DNA of 13,877 nucleotides from assembly GCA_016193545.1 (NCBI GenBank), contig JACPSA010000097.1, positions 1 through 13,877 of the forward strand, given 5' to 3'. The position numbers were made by a program, and so were the translations under genes. The notes beneath the pieces are model-generated. The model worked only from the letters and a program-made list of their open reading frames with translations. It had not been told where the DNA came from and did not search any database. Below, one piece after another: positions 13,821 through 13,877 of the stretch. Source of the DNA: Chloroflexota bacterium. GTDB taxonomy: Bacteria > Chloroflexota > Dehalococcoidia > Dehalococcoidales > UBA2162. The stretch's first letter is position 1. Each line of letters starts with the position of its first letter.

Positions 13821-13827
13821 TCTCCTT
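13821..13827 (-). promoter_or_regulatory. Ribosome binding site of the binding-protein gene
   Basis: AAGGAGA on the minus strand lies about 7 nt before the ATG at 13814. No promoter is evident in the remaining 50 bp to the window edge, so the operon promoter is probably outside. Confidence 0.8.
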
Positions 13828-13877
13828 TTATTTCGACTGGTCTATCTGCAGTTCAGGTCAGCGGAAGGATGACTGTA

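Overview
The window looks like chromosome from an anaerobic bacterium, most probably an uncultured member of the Chloroflexota near the Dehalococcoidia. This is inference. It rests on two small zinc-ribbon proteins of a style I associate with that group (one with the CxxC-x17-CxxC motif), on oxygen-sensitive two-subunit Fe-S fumarase, and on a high density of [4Fe-4S] and CCG-domain proteins with no quinone-linked succinate dehydrogenase in view. No rRNA, tRNA, CRISPR array, phage gene or transposase was seen.

Region 1 (1-8882, all minus strand) is one long tightly spaced gene series read right to left: sucC, sucD, a LutA/HdrB-like CCG protein, a LutB-like LUD plus 2x[4Fe-4S] protein, fumarase alpha, two small dicluster Fe-S proteins, an acyl-CoA dehydrogenase, fumarase beta, and a zinc-ribbon protein with a long tandem-repeat helix that runs off the left edge. 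A TTGACA-17-TAGACT promoter lies directly before sucC and predicts an almost leaderless mRNA. The series supplies succinyl-CoA<->succinate and fumarate<->malate. The step between them, normally SdhABCD/FrdABCD, is not present in classical form. In its place are a flavin acyl-CoA dehydrogenase, an SdhB/HdrC-like Fe-S protein with an incomplete [2Fe-2S] domain, a ferredoxin-like protein and a CCG/LUD pair. Whether these form one electron-transfer complex is the most interesting open question here.

Region 2 (8843-9397) is a divergent intergenic region of about 555 bp. It holds a roughly 120-bp composite element of three perfect GC-rich hairpins inside an imperfect outer inverted repeat, a small 6-bp tandem repeat, and a good promoter (TTTACA-17-TATAAT) for the plus-strand gene.

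Region 3 (9398-9697, plus strand) encodes a 99-residue double zinc-ribbon protein with a GTG start and a strong Shine-Dalgarno sequence. It converges on the next operon across a 141-bp gap.

Region 4 (9839-13814, minus strand) is a complete osmoprotectant-type ABC importer operon in the gene order of E. coli yehZYXW: lipoprotein binding protein, large permease with an extra N-terminal membrane domain, ATPase with C-terminal CBS domains, small permease. Its promoter is probably beyond the right edge.
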